Positions 37,598 through 45,952 of a DNA stretch of 64,000 bases are shown one piece after another. The position numbers and the translations under genes were made by a program. This DNA comes from Agromyces soli. GTDB taxonomy: Bacteria > Actinomycetota > Actinomycetes > Actinomycetales > Microbacteriaceae. Numbering within the stretch: position 1 is the stretch's first letter; the number at the start of each line of letters is the position of its first letter. Under the pieces are notes generated by a model. That model ran no database searches and was not told where the DNA came from. It saw only the letters and a program-made list of their open reading frames with translations. The DNA is taken from assembly GCF_022811605.1 (NCBI RefSeq), contig NZ_CP094533.1:62001-126000 (forward strand), in the 5' to 3' direction.

Positions 37598-37604
37598 CGG
37601 AGCC

Positions 37605-38594
37605 ATGGAGAACCGCACGCAGCACCAGTACGACGTCGTCATCGTCGGCGGCGGCCCCGCCGGCCTGAGCGCCGCCCTCATGCTCGGCAGGTCCCGCCGG
37701 CGCGTCCTCGTCGTCGACGAGGGCCGCCCCCGCAACCGCTTCGCCGGGCACATGCACGGCGTGCTGGGCCGCGACCACACCTCGCCGCTCGAGCTACTGG
37801 CCGAGGGCCGCCGCGAGCTCGGCCGCTACGACGGCGTCGAGCTGCGCGAGAGCGCGGTCGTCGGCGCGACGCGAGCAGGGGACGCCGATGCTGAGCCGGC
37901 GGGCTTCCTCATCGAGCTCGGCGACGGCGCGACGGTCTCCACCCGCCGCCTGCTCGTCACGAGCGGCCTCCGCGACGAGCTGCCCGACGTCCCGGGTCTC
38001 GCCGAGCTCTGGGGCCGCGGCGTCTTCGTCTGCCCCTACTGCGACGGCTGGGAGGTGCGCGACCGGCGGATCGCCGTGCTCGCCGGCGAGCAGCCCAACC
38101 CGCATCAGGCGCAGCTGATGCGCCAGCTCTCCGACGACGTCGTCTTCCTCACCGGTGGCCGCCCGATCGACGACGCCACCCGGTCCGGGCTGCTCGCCCG
38201 CGGGATCCGAGTCGAGGAGCGCCCCCTCGCGCGCGTGACGACGGACACGGAGGGCGCACTCGCCGCAGTGGAGCTCGCCGACGGCGCGACGCTGCCGGTC
38301 GACGCGCTCTTCGTCGCGCCCGTGCCGGCCCCGCTCGACGGGCTCCTCCGCACGCTCGGCGCCGAGCACGCCGAGCATCCGATGGGCGGCTCGTTCGTGG
38401 TCGTCGACGCGATGGGGCGCACGGACGTGCCCGGCCTCTGGGCCGCCGGCAACGTGACGGATCCGCGCTCCTCGGTGCCGTTCGCGATGGCGGGCGGGAA
38501 CTTCACGGGCGCGGCGATGAACGCCGCCCTCGTCGAGGAGGAGGTCGAGCTGGCGATCGAGCAGACGACCGCGACGAGCGCCGCCGCCTCCTAG
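37605..38594 (+). CDS. Thioredoxin reductase-like NAD(P)/FAD oxidoreductase
   Basis: 329-residue flavoprotein: FAD motif 'YDVVIVGGGPAGLSAALMLGRSRRRVLVVDEG' at the N-terminus, 'RPRNRFAGHMHGVLGRD', a redox-active pair in 'FVCPYCDGWEVRD' (CPYC, equivalent to the CAxC of thioredoxin reductase), and a C-terminal 'GRTDVPGLWAAGNVTDPRSSVPFAMAGG'. The NAD(P)-binding glycine motif near 'IAVLAGEQPN' is degenerate, so the electron donor is uncertain. No thioredoxin gene is adjacent. It is divergent from an XRE-cupin regulator and overlaps the convergent siderophore ATPase gene by 4 nt. Confidence 0.87.
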   Translation: MENRTQHQYDVVIVGGGPAGLSAALMLGRSRRRVLVVDEGRPRNRFAGHMHGVLGRDHTSPLELLAEGRRELGRYDGVELRESAVVGATRAGDADAEPAGFLIELGDGATVSTRRLLVTSGLRDELPDVPGLAELWGRGVFVCPYCDGWEVRDRRIAVLAGEQPNPHQAQLMRQLSDDVVFLTGGRPIDDATRSGLLARGIRVEERPLARVTTDTEGALAAVELADGATLPVDALFVAPVPAPLDGLLRTLGAEHAEHPMGGSFVVVDAMGRTDVPGLWAAGNVTDPRSSVPFAMAGGNFTGAAMNAALVEEEVELAIEQTTATSAAAS

Positions 38595-39427
38595 ACCGGC
38601 AGCCGCGGGACGACCATCGGCGTGCCGGTGTGCGGGTCCGGCACGATCGTGCAGGGCAGCCCGAACACCCGCTCGACGAGTTCCGCCGTCAGCACCTCGC
38701 CGGGGTCGCCGGTCGCGACGACCTCGCCGTCTCGCATGACGACGAGGTGGTCGGCGTAGCGGGCGGCCTGGTTGAGGTCGTGCAGCACGGCGACGAGCGT
38801 GCGGCCGCCCGCCCGGTGCAGGCCGCGCAGCAGCTCGAGCAGCTCGTACTGGTGGGCGATGTCGAGGAACGTGGTCGGCTCGTCGAGCAGTAGCAGCGGC
38901 GTCTCCTGCGCGAGCACCATCGCCACCCACACCCGTTGCCGCTGGCCGCCGGACAGCTCGTCGACCGGCCGGCCCGCGAGCTCGGCGGTGTTCGTCGCGG
39001 CGAGCGCCGCGGCGACGGCGGCCTCGTCGGCGACGCTCCACTGCCGGAAGAGCCCCTGATGCGGATGCCTCCCCCGCGCCACGAGGTCGGCGACCGTGAT
39101 GCCCTCCGGCGCGATGGAGCTCTGCGGCAGCAGCCCGAGCCGGCGGGCCACCTCTTTCGCCGGGTAGTCGGTGATCGTGCGGCCGTCGAGCACGACACGC
39201 CCCGCGGCGGGGGCGAGCACCCGGGCGAGCGCCCGCAGCAGCGTCGACTTGCCGCAGGCGTTCGGTCCGACGACGACCGTGAAGGAGCCGGTCGGGATGT
39301 CGAGCGAGAGCCGCTCGACGATCGTGCGCCGTTCGTAGGCGAGGGTGACGTGCTCCGCCGCGAGGCGGGCCGGCGAGGCATCCGCGTCGTTCGCGACCAT
39401 CGTCGCGCCGGCTCTCGTTCGGGTCAT
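38591..39427 (-). CDS. Siderophore ABC transporter, ATP-binding protein (FecE/FepC type)
   Basis: 278-residue ATPase: Walker A 'GPNACGKSTLLRAL', Q-loop region 'LGLLPQSSIAPEGITVADLVARGRHPHQGLF' (strongly typical of iron-siderophore ATPases), signature 'ELSGGQRQRVWVAMVLAQ', Walker B 'LLLLDEPTTFLD', H-loop 'LHDLNQAARYADHL'. It energises uptake through the two FecCD permeases encoded just upstream. ATG 39427 overlaps the permease stop as ATGA, so it is translated by coupling. Last gene of the iron operon starting at 43373. Confidence 0.93.
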   Translation of the reverse strand: MTRTRAGATMVANDADASPARLAAEHVTLAYERRTIVERLSLDIPTGSFTVVVGPNACGKSTLLRALARVLAPAAGRVVLDGRTITDYPAKEVARRLGLLPQSSIAPEGITVADLVARGRHPHQGLFRQWSVADEAAVAAALAATNTAELAGRPVDELSGGQRQRVWVAMVLAQETPLLLLDEPTTFLDIAHQYELLELLRGLHRAGGRTLVAVLHDLNQAARYADHLVVMRDGEVVATGDPGEVLTAELVERVFGLPCTIVPDPHTGTPMVVPRLPV

Positions 39428-40473
39428 CGTCGTCTCGCTTCCGTGATGAGCAACCAGATCAGGTAGACGCCGCCGACGCTCACCGTGACGACGCCGACGG
39501 GCAGCTGGGTGGGCGCGAACAGCCGCTGCGCGGCGTAGTCGCTCGCGGTGAGCAGCAGCGCACCCATCGCCGCGGCCCCCGCGAGCGTCACGCCCGCCGA
39601 GCGGCTGAGTCGTCGCGCGAGCTGCGGCGCGGCGAGCGCGACGAAGGCGATCGGCCCCGCCGCGGCGACCGAGGTCGCGGTGAGCGCGACGCCGAGGACG
39701 ACGAGCACGAGCCGGGTGCGTCCGGTGCGCACGCCGAGCGCGGTCGCGGCGTCGTCGCCGAGCTCCAGCAGGTGCAGGCGGCGGCTCATCGCCGCCGCGA
39801 CCGCCCAGAGCACGAGCAGCACGGCCGCGGCGGGCACGGCCTGCGCCCAGCCGACGGCGTTCAGCGAGCCGCTCGACCAGGCGGCGGCCGCGAGGGCGAC
39901 GTTCAGCTCCGCGCTGAGGATGAGCCACGTGTTCAGCGAGGCGAGCATGGCCGCGACCCCGATGCCGACGATGATCAGCCGGAAGCCGTGGAAGCCGCGC
40001 CGGTAGGCGAGCAGGTAGACCACGACCGCGGTCGCGAAGCCGCCGAGCAGCGCGCCGGAGGCGGTCGCGAGGTAACCGGTGCCGGTCGTGATGATGACGA
40101 GCAGCCCGCCCGTGTAGGCCCCGGTGTCGAAGCCGATGACGTCGGGGCTGCCGAGCGGATTGCGGGTGATCGACTGGAAGATCGCGCCCGCGGCACCGAG
40201 CGCTGCGCCGAGCATGAGCGCGAGCAGCACGCGCGGCAGCCGCCAGTCGAGCACGACGAGGTTCGTGCGGCGGTCGCCCTGGCCGAGGAGGGCGCCGACG
40301 ACGTCGCCGAGCGGCACGACGAAGTCGCCGGTGCCGAGGCTCATCACGCCGACCGCGAGGGCGGCGGCGAGCAGGGCGGCGACGACGACGGCGTGGCGCA
40401 CCCCGAAGCGGATGCCGAATCCGCCGCCGGCCGAGCGGACGACGACCGCCCTGGGCGGTGCCTGCACGCTCAC
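39424..40473 (-). CDS. Siderophore ABC transporter permease (FecCD family), second subunit
   Basis: 349-residue permease with about ten membrane helices: 'VVLDWRLPRVLLALMLGAALGAAGAIFQSITRNPLGSPDVIGFDTGAYTGG' is the FecCD signature, and 'GPIAFVALAAPQLARRLSR' is the coupling-helix region that contacts the ATPase. GTG 40473 overlaps the stop of the other permease (GTGA), which fixes the start although the frame is open much further upstream. It forms a heterodimer with the product of the gene at 40470-41501. Confidence 0.92.
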   Translation of the reverse strand: MSVQAPPRAVVVRSAGGGFGIRFGVRHAVVVAALLAAALAVGVMSLGTGDFVVPLGDVVGALLGQGDRRTNLVVLDWRLPRVLLALMLGAALGAAGAIFQSITRNPLGSPDVIGFDTGAYTGGLLVIITTGTGYLATASGALLGGFATAVVVYLLAYRRGFHGFRLIIVGIGVAAMLASLNTWLILSAELNVALAAAAWSSGSLNAVGWAQAVPAAAVLLVLWAVAAAMSRRLHLLELGDDAATALGVRTGRTRLVLVVLGVALTATSVAAAGPIAFVALAAPQLARRLSRSAGVTLAGAAAMGALLLTASDYAAQRLFAPTQLPVGVVTVSVGGVYLIWLLITEARRR

Positions 40474-41501
40474 AGCCCGCTCACCCGCCGGCGGCGCACG
40501 AGCGCGATGAGCACGGGTGCGCCCACGAAGGCGGTCACGATGCCGACGGGCAGCTCGCCGCTCGGCAGCACCACGCGGCCGGCGACGTCGCTCGCGAGCA
40601 GCAGCACGGGGGCCGCGACGGCGCTGCCGGCGAAGATCCAGCGCTGGTCGGGGCCGGTGAACCAGCGCACCGCGTGCGGCACCATGAGCCCGACGAAGCC
40701 GATCGGGCCGGCTGCGGCGGTCGCCGCCCCGCAGAGCAGGGTGACGGCGACGATCGACACGATCCGGGTGCGCACGATGCGCGATCCGAGCGCGACGGCG
40801 AGCTCGTCGCCGAGCGCGACCGTGTTGAGCGGCCCGGCGGCCCAGGCGGCGAGGACGAGGCCGACGAGGACGAAGGGCGTCACCCAGGCCAGCAGCTCGG
40901 GCGGGGCGACGACGATGCTGCCGGCGTTCCAGCCGCGCATCCGGTCGAAGACCTCGGGCAGGAGCAGCGTGATGCCGCTCGTGATGCCGGCGAGGAACGC
41001 CCCGATCGCGACGCCGCCGAGGGTGATCCGCAGCGGGTCGGGCCCGCCCCGGCCGGCGCTGCCGATGAGGTACACGCCGACGGTCGCGATGATCGCGCCG
41101 CCGAAGGCGAACCACACGGTCGCCCCGAGCGAGGTGAGTCCGAACGCCGCGGCCCCCGCCGTCACCGCGAACGCGGCGCCGGCGTTGACCCCGAGCAGGC
41201 CCGGATCGGCGAGCGGGTTGCGGGTGAACGCCTGCATCACCGCGCCGGCGACGCCGAGCGCCGCGCCGACGAGGATGCCGAGCAGGGTGCGCGGCAGTCT
41301 CAGCTCGCGCACGATCGTCCCGGCCTCGTCGGCCGACCCCCCGATCGCGGCGAGCACCTCGGCGATCGACAGTCCCTTCGATCCGATCGCGAGGCTGAGG
41401 GCGACGCACCCGGCGAGCACCGCGAAGGCGATGCAGAAGCCGAGCGCACGCCGCGCGGCCGAGCCGGCGAGCGTGCGCCGGACCTCCTCGGTCACGGCCA
41501 T
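40470..41501 (-). CDS. Siderophore ABC transporter permease (FecCD family), first subunit
   Basis: 343-residue permease: 'RELRLPRTLLGILVGAALGVAGAVMQAFTRNPLADPGLLGVNAGAAFAV' (FecCD signature), coupling region 'GPIGFVGLMVPHAVRWFTGPDQRW', about ten helices. ATG 41501 (MAVTEEVRR) is 7 nt after the stop of the siderophore-interacting gene. Part of the five-gene iron operon. Confidence 0.92.
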   Translation of the reverse strand: MAVTEEVRRTLAGSAARRALGFCIAFAVLAGCVALSLAIGSKGLSIAEVLAAIGGSADEAGTIVRELRLPRTLLGILVGAALGVAGAVMQAFTRNPLADPGLLGVNAGAAFAVTAGAAAFGLTSLGATVWFAFGGAIIATVGVYLIGSAGRGGPDPLRITLGGVAIGAFLAGITSGITLLLPEVFDRMRGWNAGSIVVAPPELLAWVTPFVLVGLVLAAWAAGPLNTVALGDELAVALGSRIVRTRIVSIVAVTLLCGAATAAAGPIGFVGLMVPHAVRWFTGPDQRWIFAGSAVAAPVLLLASDVAGRVVLPSGELPVGIVTAFVGAPVLIALVRRRRVSGL

Positions 41502-41508
41502 CGGCGGC

Positions 41509-42408
41509 TCAGAGCCCGTGCGACTCGAGGACTGCGACGTATTCGTCCTGCAGCTCCTCCTCGTCGCGGGACTCGTCGTCCCACATCTCGCTGAGACGCG
41601 TCCGCACATCCTCGGGCAGCGCCTCGTAGCGCTCGCGCCACTGCTCGGCGCGCTCGACCCAGTAGCCGACGACCTTGTACGCGGTCGGCGGCAGCTTGAG
41701 CTCGTGGCGCAGGTACTTGCGCACGGCGCGGGTGACGGCGCTCTCTCCCGCGACCCAGACGTAGCCCGGCGTCTTCGGCAGCTCGCTGGCCCGCACGATC
41801 TCCTCGAGCCGGCTCGGCGCGTGCCCGTTGCCGCCGTGCACCCAGGCGAGCTCGACGTTCGCGGGCAGCTCGGGCCGGTGCTCGTCCTGATCGCCCGAAA
41901 CCTCGAGCACGAGCTTCGTGCGGACGCCGGCGGGCGCCTGCTCCGCGAGCCGCACGGCGGCGGGGAGCCCGGTGGCGTCGGCGACGAGCAGCTGCCACTC
42001 GATGCCCTCGGCCGGGGCGTACAGCCCGCGCGGCGTGTTCACGCCGACGACGTGGCCGGGCTCCGCGCCGAGCGCCCAGGTGGCGGCGATGCCGCCCTCG
42101 TGCACGACGAAGTCGATGACGAGCCGACCGGCGGCTTCGTCCCACTCGCGCACCGTGTAGGTGCGCACCTCGCAGGGCTCGACGCCCTCCGGGAACTCCC
42201 AGTAGCCGTCGTCGGTGGCGACCGGCAGCTGCGGCTCGGCGTGCCCCTCCGCGGGGAGGAACAGACGCAGGTACTCGTCGCCGACGCCCGAGGAGACGAA
42301 GCCCTCGAGCCCCGGGCCGGTGAACACGATCCGGATCATGCCGGGCGTGAGGCGGCGCACGTCGGCGACCTCGACCCGGTGCACCAGGTTGATCTCCGGG
42401 CGGCTCAT
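41509..42408 (-). CDS. Siderophore-interacting protein (cytoplasmic ferric-siderophore reductase)
   Basis: 299-residue reductase of the SIP/ViuB family: FAD-binding barrel with 'EVRTYTVREWDEAAGRLVIDFVVHEGGIAATWA', NAD(P)H-binding part 'LLVADATGLPAAVRLAEQ' and 'YVWVAGESAVTRAVRKYLRHELKLPPTAYKVVGYW'. The final ~50 residues are an acidic extension. It releases iron from the siderophore imported by the ABC system of the same operon. ATG 42408 overlaps the binding-protein stop (ATGA). A second, shorter member lies at 12833-13624, also with an iron box. Confidence 0.92.
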   Translation of the reverse strand: MSRPEINLVHRVEVADVRRLTPGMIRIVFTGPGLEGFVSSGVGDEYLRLFLPAEGHAEPQLPVATDDGYWEFPEGVEPCEVRTYTVREWDEAAGRLVIDFVVHEGGIAATWALGAEPGHVVGVNTPRGLYAPAEGIEWQLLVADATGLPAAVRLAEQAPAGVRTKLVLEVSGDQDEHRPELPANVELAWVHGGNGHAPSRLEEIVRASELPKTPGYVWVAGESAVTRAVRKYLRHELKLPPTAYKVVGYWVERAEQWRERYEALPEDVRTRLSEMWDDESRDEEELQDEYVAVLESHGL

Positions 42409-43373
42409 CCGAGCAGCGCCTTCGCGATGACCTCGAGCAGGGCGGTCTGCCCGCTCGGGGAGCCGTAGCTCATCTCGTAGTTGTAGGGGAAGACCTGGCC
42501 GTTCGCGACGGCGGGCAGCGAGGTCCACAGCGCGTTGGACTTCAGCGCCGCCTCGTCGGTGATGAGGCCGGAGCCGTCCTCGGCGACGCCGGTGAAGATC
42601 ACGTCGACGTCGGCGAGGTCGCCGAGCTGTTCGTGGCTGAGCGCGCGGCCCGCGCTGTCGGGCTTCCCGTCGCCGTCGCTGTCGGCGACGGTCGAGATCG
42701 AGAGGCCGAGGTCGGCGAAGACGAGGCAGGAGATGCTGTAGCAGCCGACCTGGACCTGCTCGTCCCAGTAGGAGGCGTCCGCGACGACGGGGTCGAGGCC
42801 GCGCGCGTCGAGCTCTGCGCGGATCTCGGCCACCCGCGCGTCGTAGACGTCGGCCCAGGCCTGGTGCTCGGCCTCGCGGCCGAGGTCTTTCGCGACCTGG
42901 GCGAACTTCACCCGCCAGTCGCCGCCGTCGAAACCGTTGTAGGTGTACGTGGGCGCGATCGGCGTGAGCTGGTCGTGCAGGTCGGTCTCGTAGCCGAGGC
43001 CGTTCAGGATCAGATCGGGGCCGACCTCGAGGATCTTCTCGAGGTTGAACTCGGGGTAGTTGTGGAAGGTGCCGATACCCTCGAGCTCCTCCTGCGGGAA
43101 GAACGTCGGGAAGCGGTCGAAGTCGTCGCGGATCGGCTGTTCCTTCGCGAGCGGGATGCCGAGGGTGATGAGCATGTCGACGTCGGTCGTGTAGAAGCCG
43201 AGCGCGGCCTTCGGCTCGGCGGGCAGCGTGACCTCGCCGAATTCGGTGTCGACGGTGATCGTGTCGCCTGCGGCGTCGTCGGCCGCGGAGGACGCGGCGC
43301 AGGAGGCGAGGAGCAGGGTGGCCGCGACGGCGGCGGCGGCGCTGCGGAGCGCGCGCGAGGATGCGATCTTCAT
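42405..43373 (-). CDS. Iron-siderophore ABC transporter substrate-binding lipoprotein
   Basis: 322-residue binding protein. Lipoprotein signal 'AAAAVAATLLLASCAAS' (lipobox LASC, about residues 15-28), then 'VTLPAEPKAALGFYTTDVDMLITLGIPLAKEQPIR', 'ILEVGPDLILNGLGYETD' and 'DLADVDVIFTGV', the class III helical-backbone fold of siderophore binders. First gene of a five-gene operon, all genes overlapping or within 7 nt. ATG 43373 follows GAAGG, and a near-consensus DtxR box is 39 nt upstream. The siderophore type (hydroxamate, catecholate or other) cannot be read. Confidence 0.92.
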   Translation of the reverse strand: MKIASSRALRSAAAAVAATLLLASCAASSAADDAAGDTITVDTEFGEVTLPAEPKAALGFYTTDVDMLITLGIPLAKEQPIRDDFDRFPTFFPQEELEGIGTFHNYPEFNLEKILEVGPDLILNGLGYETDLHDQLTPIAPTYTYNGFDGGDWRVKFAQVAKDLGREAEHQAWADVYDARVAEIRAELDARGLDPVVADASYWDEQVQVGCYSISCLVFADLGLSISTVADSDGDGKPDSAGRALSHEQLGDLADVDVIFTGVAEDGSGLITDEAALKSNALWTSLPAVANGQVFPYNYEMSYGSPSGQTALLEVIAKALLG

Positions 43374-43411
43374 GTGACCTTCATTGGATGCGGGGGTGGC
43401 CGGCGCCCGGC

Positions 43412-43430
43412 TTAGCTTAGGCTTACCTAA
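43412..43430 (-). promoter_or_regulatory. DtxR/IdeR iron box of the siderophore uptake operon
   Basis: TTAGCTTAGGCTTACCTAA matches the 19-bp consensus TTAGGTTAGGCTAACCTAA at 17 of 19 positions, the best of three boxes in the window. It lies between the uptake operon start (43373) and the 3' end of the AraC gene. Confidence 0.9.
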
Positions 43431-43452
43431 GAGCGCCGACTTCGATCCTGCA

Positions 43453-44280
43453 TCACGCGGATGTCGCGCGACCGCCATCCGATGCGGCGAACGCGACAGC
43501 TTGACCGGATGCCCCGGCGAACGCCCCCGGCGTCGTGCCGAATTCGCGCCGGAACGCCTGCACGAACGCGCTCGCCGTGCGGTAGCCGACCCGCCGCCCG
43601 ACGATGCCGACGGGCTGGTCGGCGGCGAGCAGCTCCACCGCGACCCGCATCCGCGCCTTCGTGCGCCAGTCGGCGAAGGTGAACCCGGTCTCCTGCCGGA
43701 ACAGCCGGGACAGGTTTCGCTCGCTCGCGCCGACGAAGGCGCCCCACTCGTCGAGGGTGCGAGCGTCGGCAGGGTCGGCGAGCACCGCGTCCGCGACCCG
43801 GCGCGTGCGGTCGTCGTCGGGCATCGGCAGATCCAGCCGGGTGAGGTCGGCGCGCTCGAGGAGGCGCACGAGCAGCTGTTCTCCGAGGGCCCGCGTCTCG
43901 GGATCGAGCGGCTTCGTCTCGAGCTCCTCGAAGAGCGCGCGCACGACGACCGGCACCGCGACGGCGCCCGCATCCGAGCGAGGCGCGGGCAGCGTCGTCG
44001 GCAGGTAGCTGCACGCGAACTCGGTGCCGGATCCGGCGGTCACCCGGTGCGGCAGCCCGGCGGGGATCCACAGCCCGACCGTCCACGGCACGGCGTGCAC
44101 CCCGCTCGGCGTCTCGACGACGAGCGAGCCGCGCGAACCCCAGAGCAGTTCGTGCCGGTCGTGCCGGTGCCAGCCCCACTCCTCGTCGCGGCGCACGACG
44201 AAGGAGCTCGTCATGATGCCGTCGACGCGGACGGGCACGTCGAGCACCTCCGCGGCGAAGGCTTGGCGGGGACGCGACAT
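43453..44280 (-). CDS. AraC family regulator with N-terminal cupin, probable iron/siderophore regulator
   Basis: 275-residue regulator. The N-terminal cupin-like sensor spans about residues 10-130 ('WHRHDRHELLWGSRGSLVVETPSGVHAVPWTVGLWIPAGLPHRVTAG'). The C-terminal double HTH is 'TLDEWGAFVGASERNLSRLFRQETGFTFADWRTKARMRVAVELLAADQPVGIVGRRVGYRTASAFVQAFRREFGTTPGAFAG'. Its place between two DtxR-boxed units suggests a siderophore-sensing activator (inference). ATG 44280 has AAGGAG 7 nt upstream. The iron box at 44307-44325 lies in its own upstream region. Confidence 0.88.
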   Translation of the reverse strand: MSRPRQAFAAEVLDVPVRVDGIMTSSFVVRRDEEWGWHRHDRHELLWGSRGSLVVETPSGVHAVPWTVGLWIPAGLPHRVTAGSGTEFACSYLPTTLPAPRSDAGAVAVPVVVRALFEELETKPLDPETRALGEQLLVRLLERADLTRLDLPMPDDDRTRRVADAVLADPADARTLDEWGAFVGASERNLSRLFRQETGFTFADWRTKARMRVAVELLAADQPVGIVGRRVGYRTASAFVQAFRREFGTTPGAFAGASGQAVAFAASDGGRATSA

Positions 44281-44306
44281 TCTTCGGCTCCTTGTCGCTG
44301 AATTGA

Positions 44307-44325
44307 TCAGGTGAGGCTATCCTAA
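44307..44325 (+). promoter_or_regulatory. DtxR/IdeR iron box between AraC and ABC exporter genes
   Basis: TCAGGTGAGGCTATCCTAA matches the consensus at 16 of 19 positions. It overlaps the TAAGCT -10 element (44323-44328) of the ABC pair, so iron-bound repressor should block it directly, and it lies 27 nt upstream of the AraC start. Confidence 0.8.
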
Positions 44326-44328
44326 GCT
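44323..44328 (+). promoter_or_regulatory. Near-leaderless -10 element of the ABC exporter pair
   Basis: TAAGCT, 7 nt before GTG 44336, overlapping the iron box. Confidence 0.5.
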
Positions 44329-44335
44329 GTGGATC

Positions 44336-45952
44336 GTGCCTGCGACGACCCCCGCCAGGCGGCCGCCACGCAGCGAGCGGGCGATCGCCACCGTGTTCCA
44401 CCGCCGTCGACTCCTCGTCGCCGGATCCATCGCCGGGCTCGTCGGCCACCAGATCGCCGAGGCGCTCGTGCCCGTCGTCATCGGGCTCGTCATCGACCGC
44501 GCCATCGCCCCGGGCGACCCGGGCGCGCTCGCCTGGACGCTCGCCGCCCTCGGCGTCGTGTTCGCGGGTCTGCTGCTGTCCTGGCGGCTCGGCGAGCTCG
44601 CCTCGGTGCGGGCGAGCGAGTTCGCCGGCCGCGACGTGCGGCGCGGTCTCGTCGCCCGGCTCCTCTCCCCCCGCGGCTTCGCCGCGCCGCGCAGTCCCGG
44701 CGAGCTGCTCAGCATCGCCGGCACCGACGTCGACCGCACGGCCGGCATCGTCTGGGTGCTCGGCAGCGGCGGTGCGCAGCTCGCCGCGGTGCTCACCGCC
44801 GCCGTGGCGCTTCTCGCGATCTCGGTGCCGCTCGGCATCCTGGTGCTCGTCGCCGCCCCCGTGCTCGTCGCCGTCATGCACTTCGCGACCGCGCCGCTCG
44901 AACGCCGGATGGCGAGCGAGCAGGCCGCGGTCGCCGCCGCGAGCGCGACGGCCAGCGACCTGCTGACCGGCCTGCGCACGATCGCCGGGATCGGCGCCGA
45001 GCAGGCCGCGGTGGAGCGCTTCGAGCGGGTCAACCGCCGCTCCCTCGATGCGGCGAAGCGAGCCGTGACCGCCAAGGCGGTGTACGCGGCGGTGAGCCTC
45101 GCCGGTTCGGCGCTGCTGCTCGCCGCGATCGCCTGGGCCGCCGGGGCCGAGGCGCTCGCGGGCACCATCAGCGTCGGCGAGCTCATCGCCGTGCTCGGGC
45201 TGGCCCAGTTCGTCACCTGGCCGATCGGCGGGCTCGCCTTCGTCACGGCGGAGCTCGCGACGGTCCGCGCGTCCGCGACGCGCGTCGACGGCGTGCTCGC
45301 CGCGGAGGCGGCGGTGGATGCCCCGGCGCGGCCGGTCTCGACGCCGGCACCGCGCGGCGCCGAACTCGTGCTCGACGCCGTCGCGACGCCGCACCTCGCC
45401 CCGCTCAGCGCGGTCGTCCCGGCGGGCTCGGTCACCGCGATCCGGGTCACCGATCACCTCGCCGCCCGCGAGCTCGTCGAAGTGCTCGCCGGCGCGCGCA
45501 GGCCCTCATCGGGCCGGGTCCTCGTCGACGGGGTGCCGCTCGAGGCATCCGCCCTTCCGGTGCTCGCGCCGCCGCACGAGGCGACCCTGTTCGCCGGCAC
45601 GCTGCGCGACAACCTGGAGCTGCACCGGGCGCTCGACGACGCACGCCTCGAGGAACTCGTGCGGGCCGCCGCGCTCGACGACGTCGTGTCGGGGGCCGGT
45701 GGGCTCGAGCGGCCCGTCGGCGAGCGAGGCTACAGCCTGTCCGGCGGGCAGCGGCAGCGCGTCGCGCTGGCCAGGGCGCTGGGTCGGGATGCCGCGGTGC
45801 TCGTCCTGCACGATCCGACGAGCGCCGTCGACGCGGTGACCGAGGCCCGAATCGCCGAGCGGCTGCGCGCCGCGGCGACCGGGCGCACCACCGTGCTCGT
45901 GGCCGCGCGGCCCGCGCTCGAGCGTCTCGCCGATCGGCTGGTGACCGCATGA
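44336..45952 (+). CDS. ABC exporter half-transporter with degenerate ATP site (subunit 1)
   Basis: 538-residue type IV (exporter-fold) ABC protein: six hydrophobic helices in about residues 25-310 and an NBD from ~345. The NBD signature 'YSLSGGQRQRVALARAL' is perfect, but the Walker A region ('VVPAGSVTAIRVTDHLAARELVEVLAG') has no GxxGxGKS/T and Walker B reads 'AVLVLHDPTSAVD', with the normal D-E pair changed to H-D. It thus cannot bind and hydrolyse ATP by itself but can supply LSGGQ to the partner. GTG 44336 is placed behind a -10/iron-box element. The stop overlaps subunit 2 (ATGA). Role: siderophore export or IrtAB-like import under iron control (inference). Confidence 0.85.
   Translation: MPATTPARRPPRSERAIATVFHRRRLLVAGSIAGLVGHQIAEALVPVVIGLVIDRAIAPGDPGALAWTLAALGVVFAGLLLSWRLGELASVRASEFAGRDVRRGLVARLLSPRGFAAPRSPGELLSIAGTDVDRTAGIVWVLGSGGAQLAAVLTAAVALLAISVPLGILVLVAAPVLVAVMHFATAPLERRMASEQAAVAAASATASDLLTGLRTIAGIGAEQAAVERFERVNRRSLDAAKRAVTAKAVYAAVSLAGSALLLAAIAWAAGAEALAGTISVGELIAVLGLAQFVTWPIGGLAFVTAELATVRASATRVDGVLAAEAAVDAPARPVSTPAPRGAELVLDAVATPHLAPLSAVVPAGSVTAIRVTDHLAARELVEVLAGARRPSSGRVLVDGVPLEASALPVLAPPHEATLFAGTLRDNLELHRALDDARLEELVRAAALDDVVSGAGGLERPVGERGYSLSGGQRQRVALARALGRDAAVLVLHDPTSAVDAVTEARIAERLRAAATGRTTVLVAARPALERLADRLVTA

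Noticed and set aside
44336..45952. ABC subunit 1 as a pseudogene because Walker A is missing
   Set aside because: Frame is intact and full length, the signature motif is perfect, and the partner has exactly the complementary defect; this is asymmetric specialisation.
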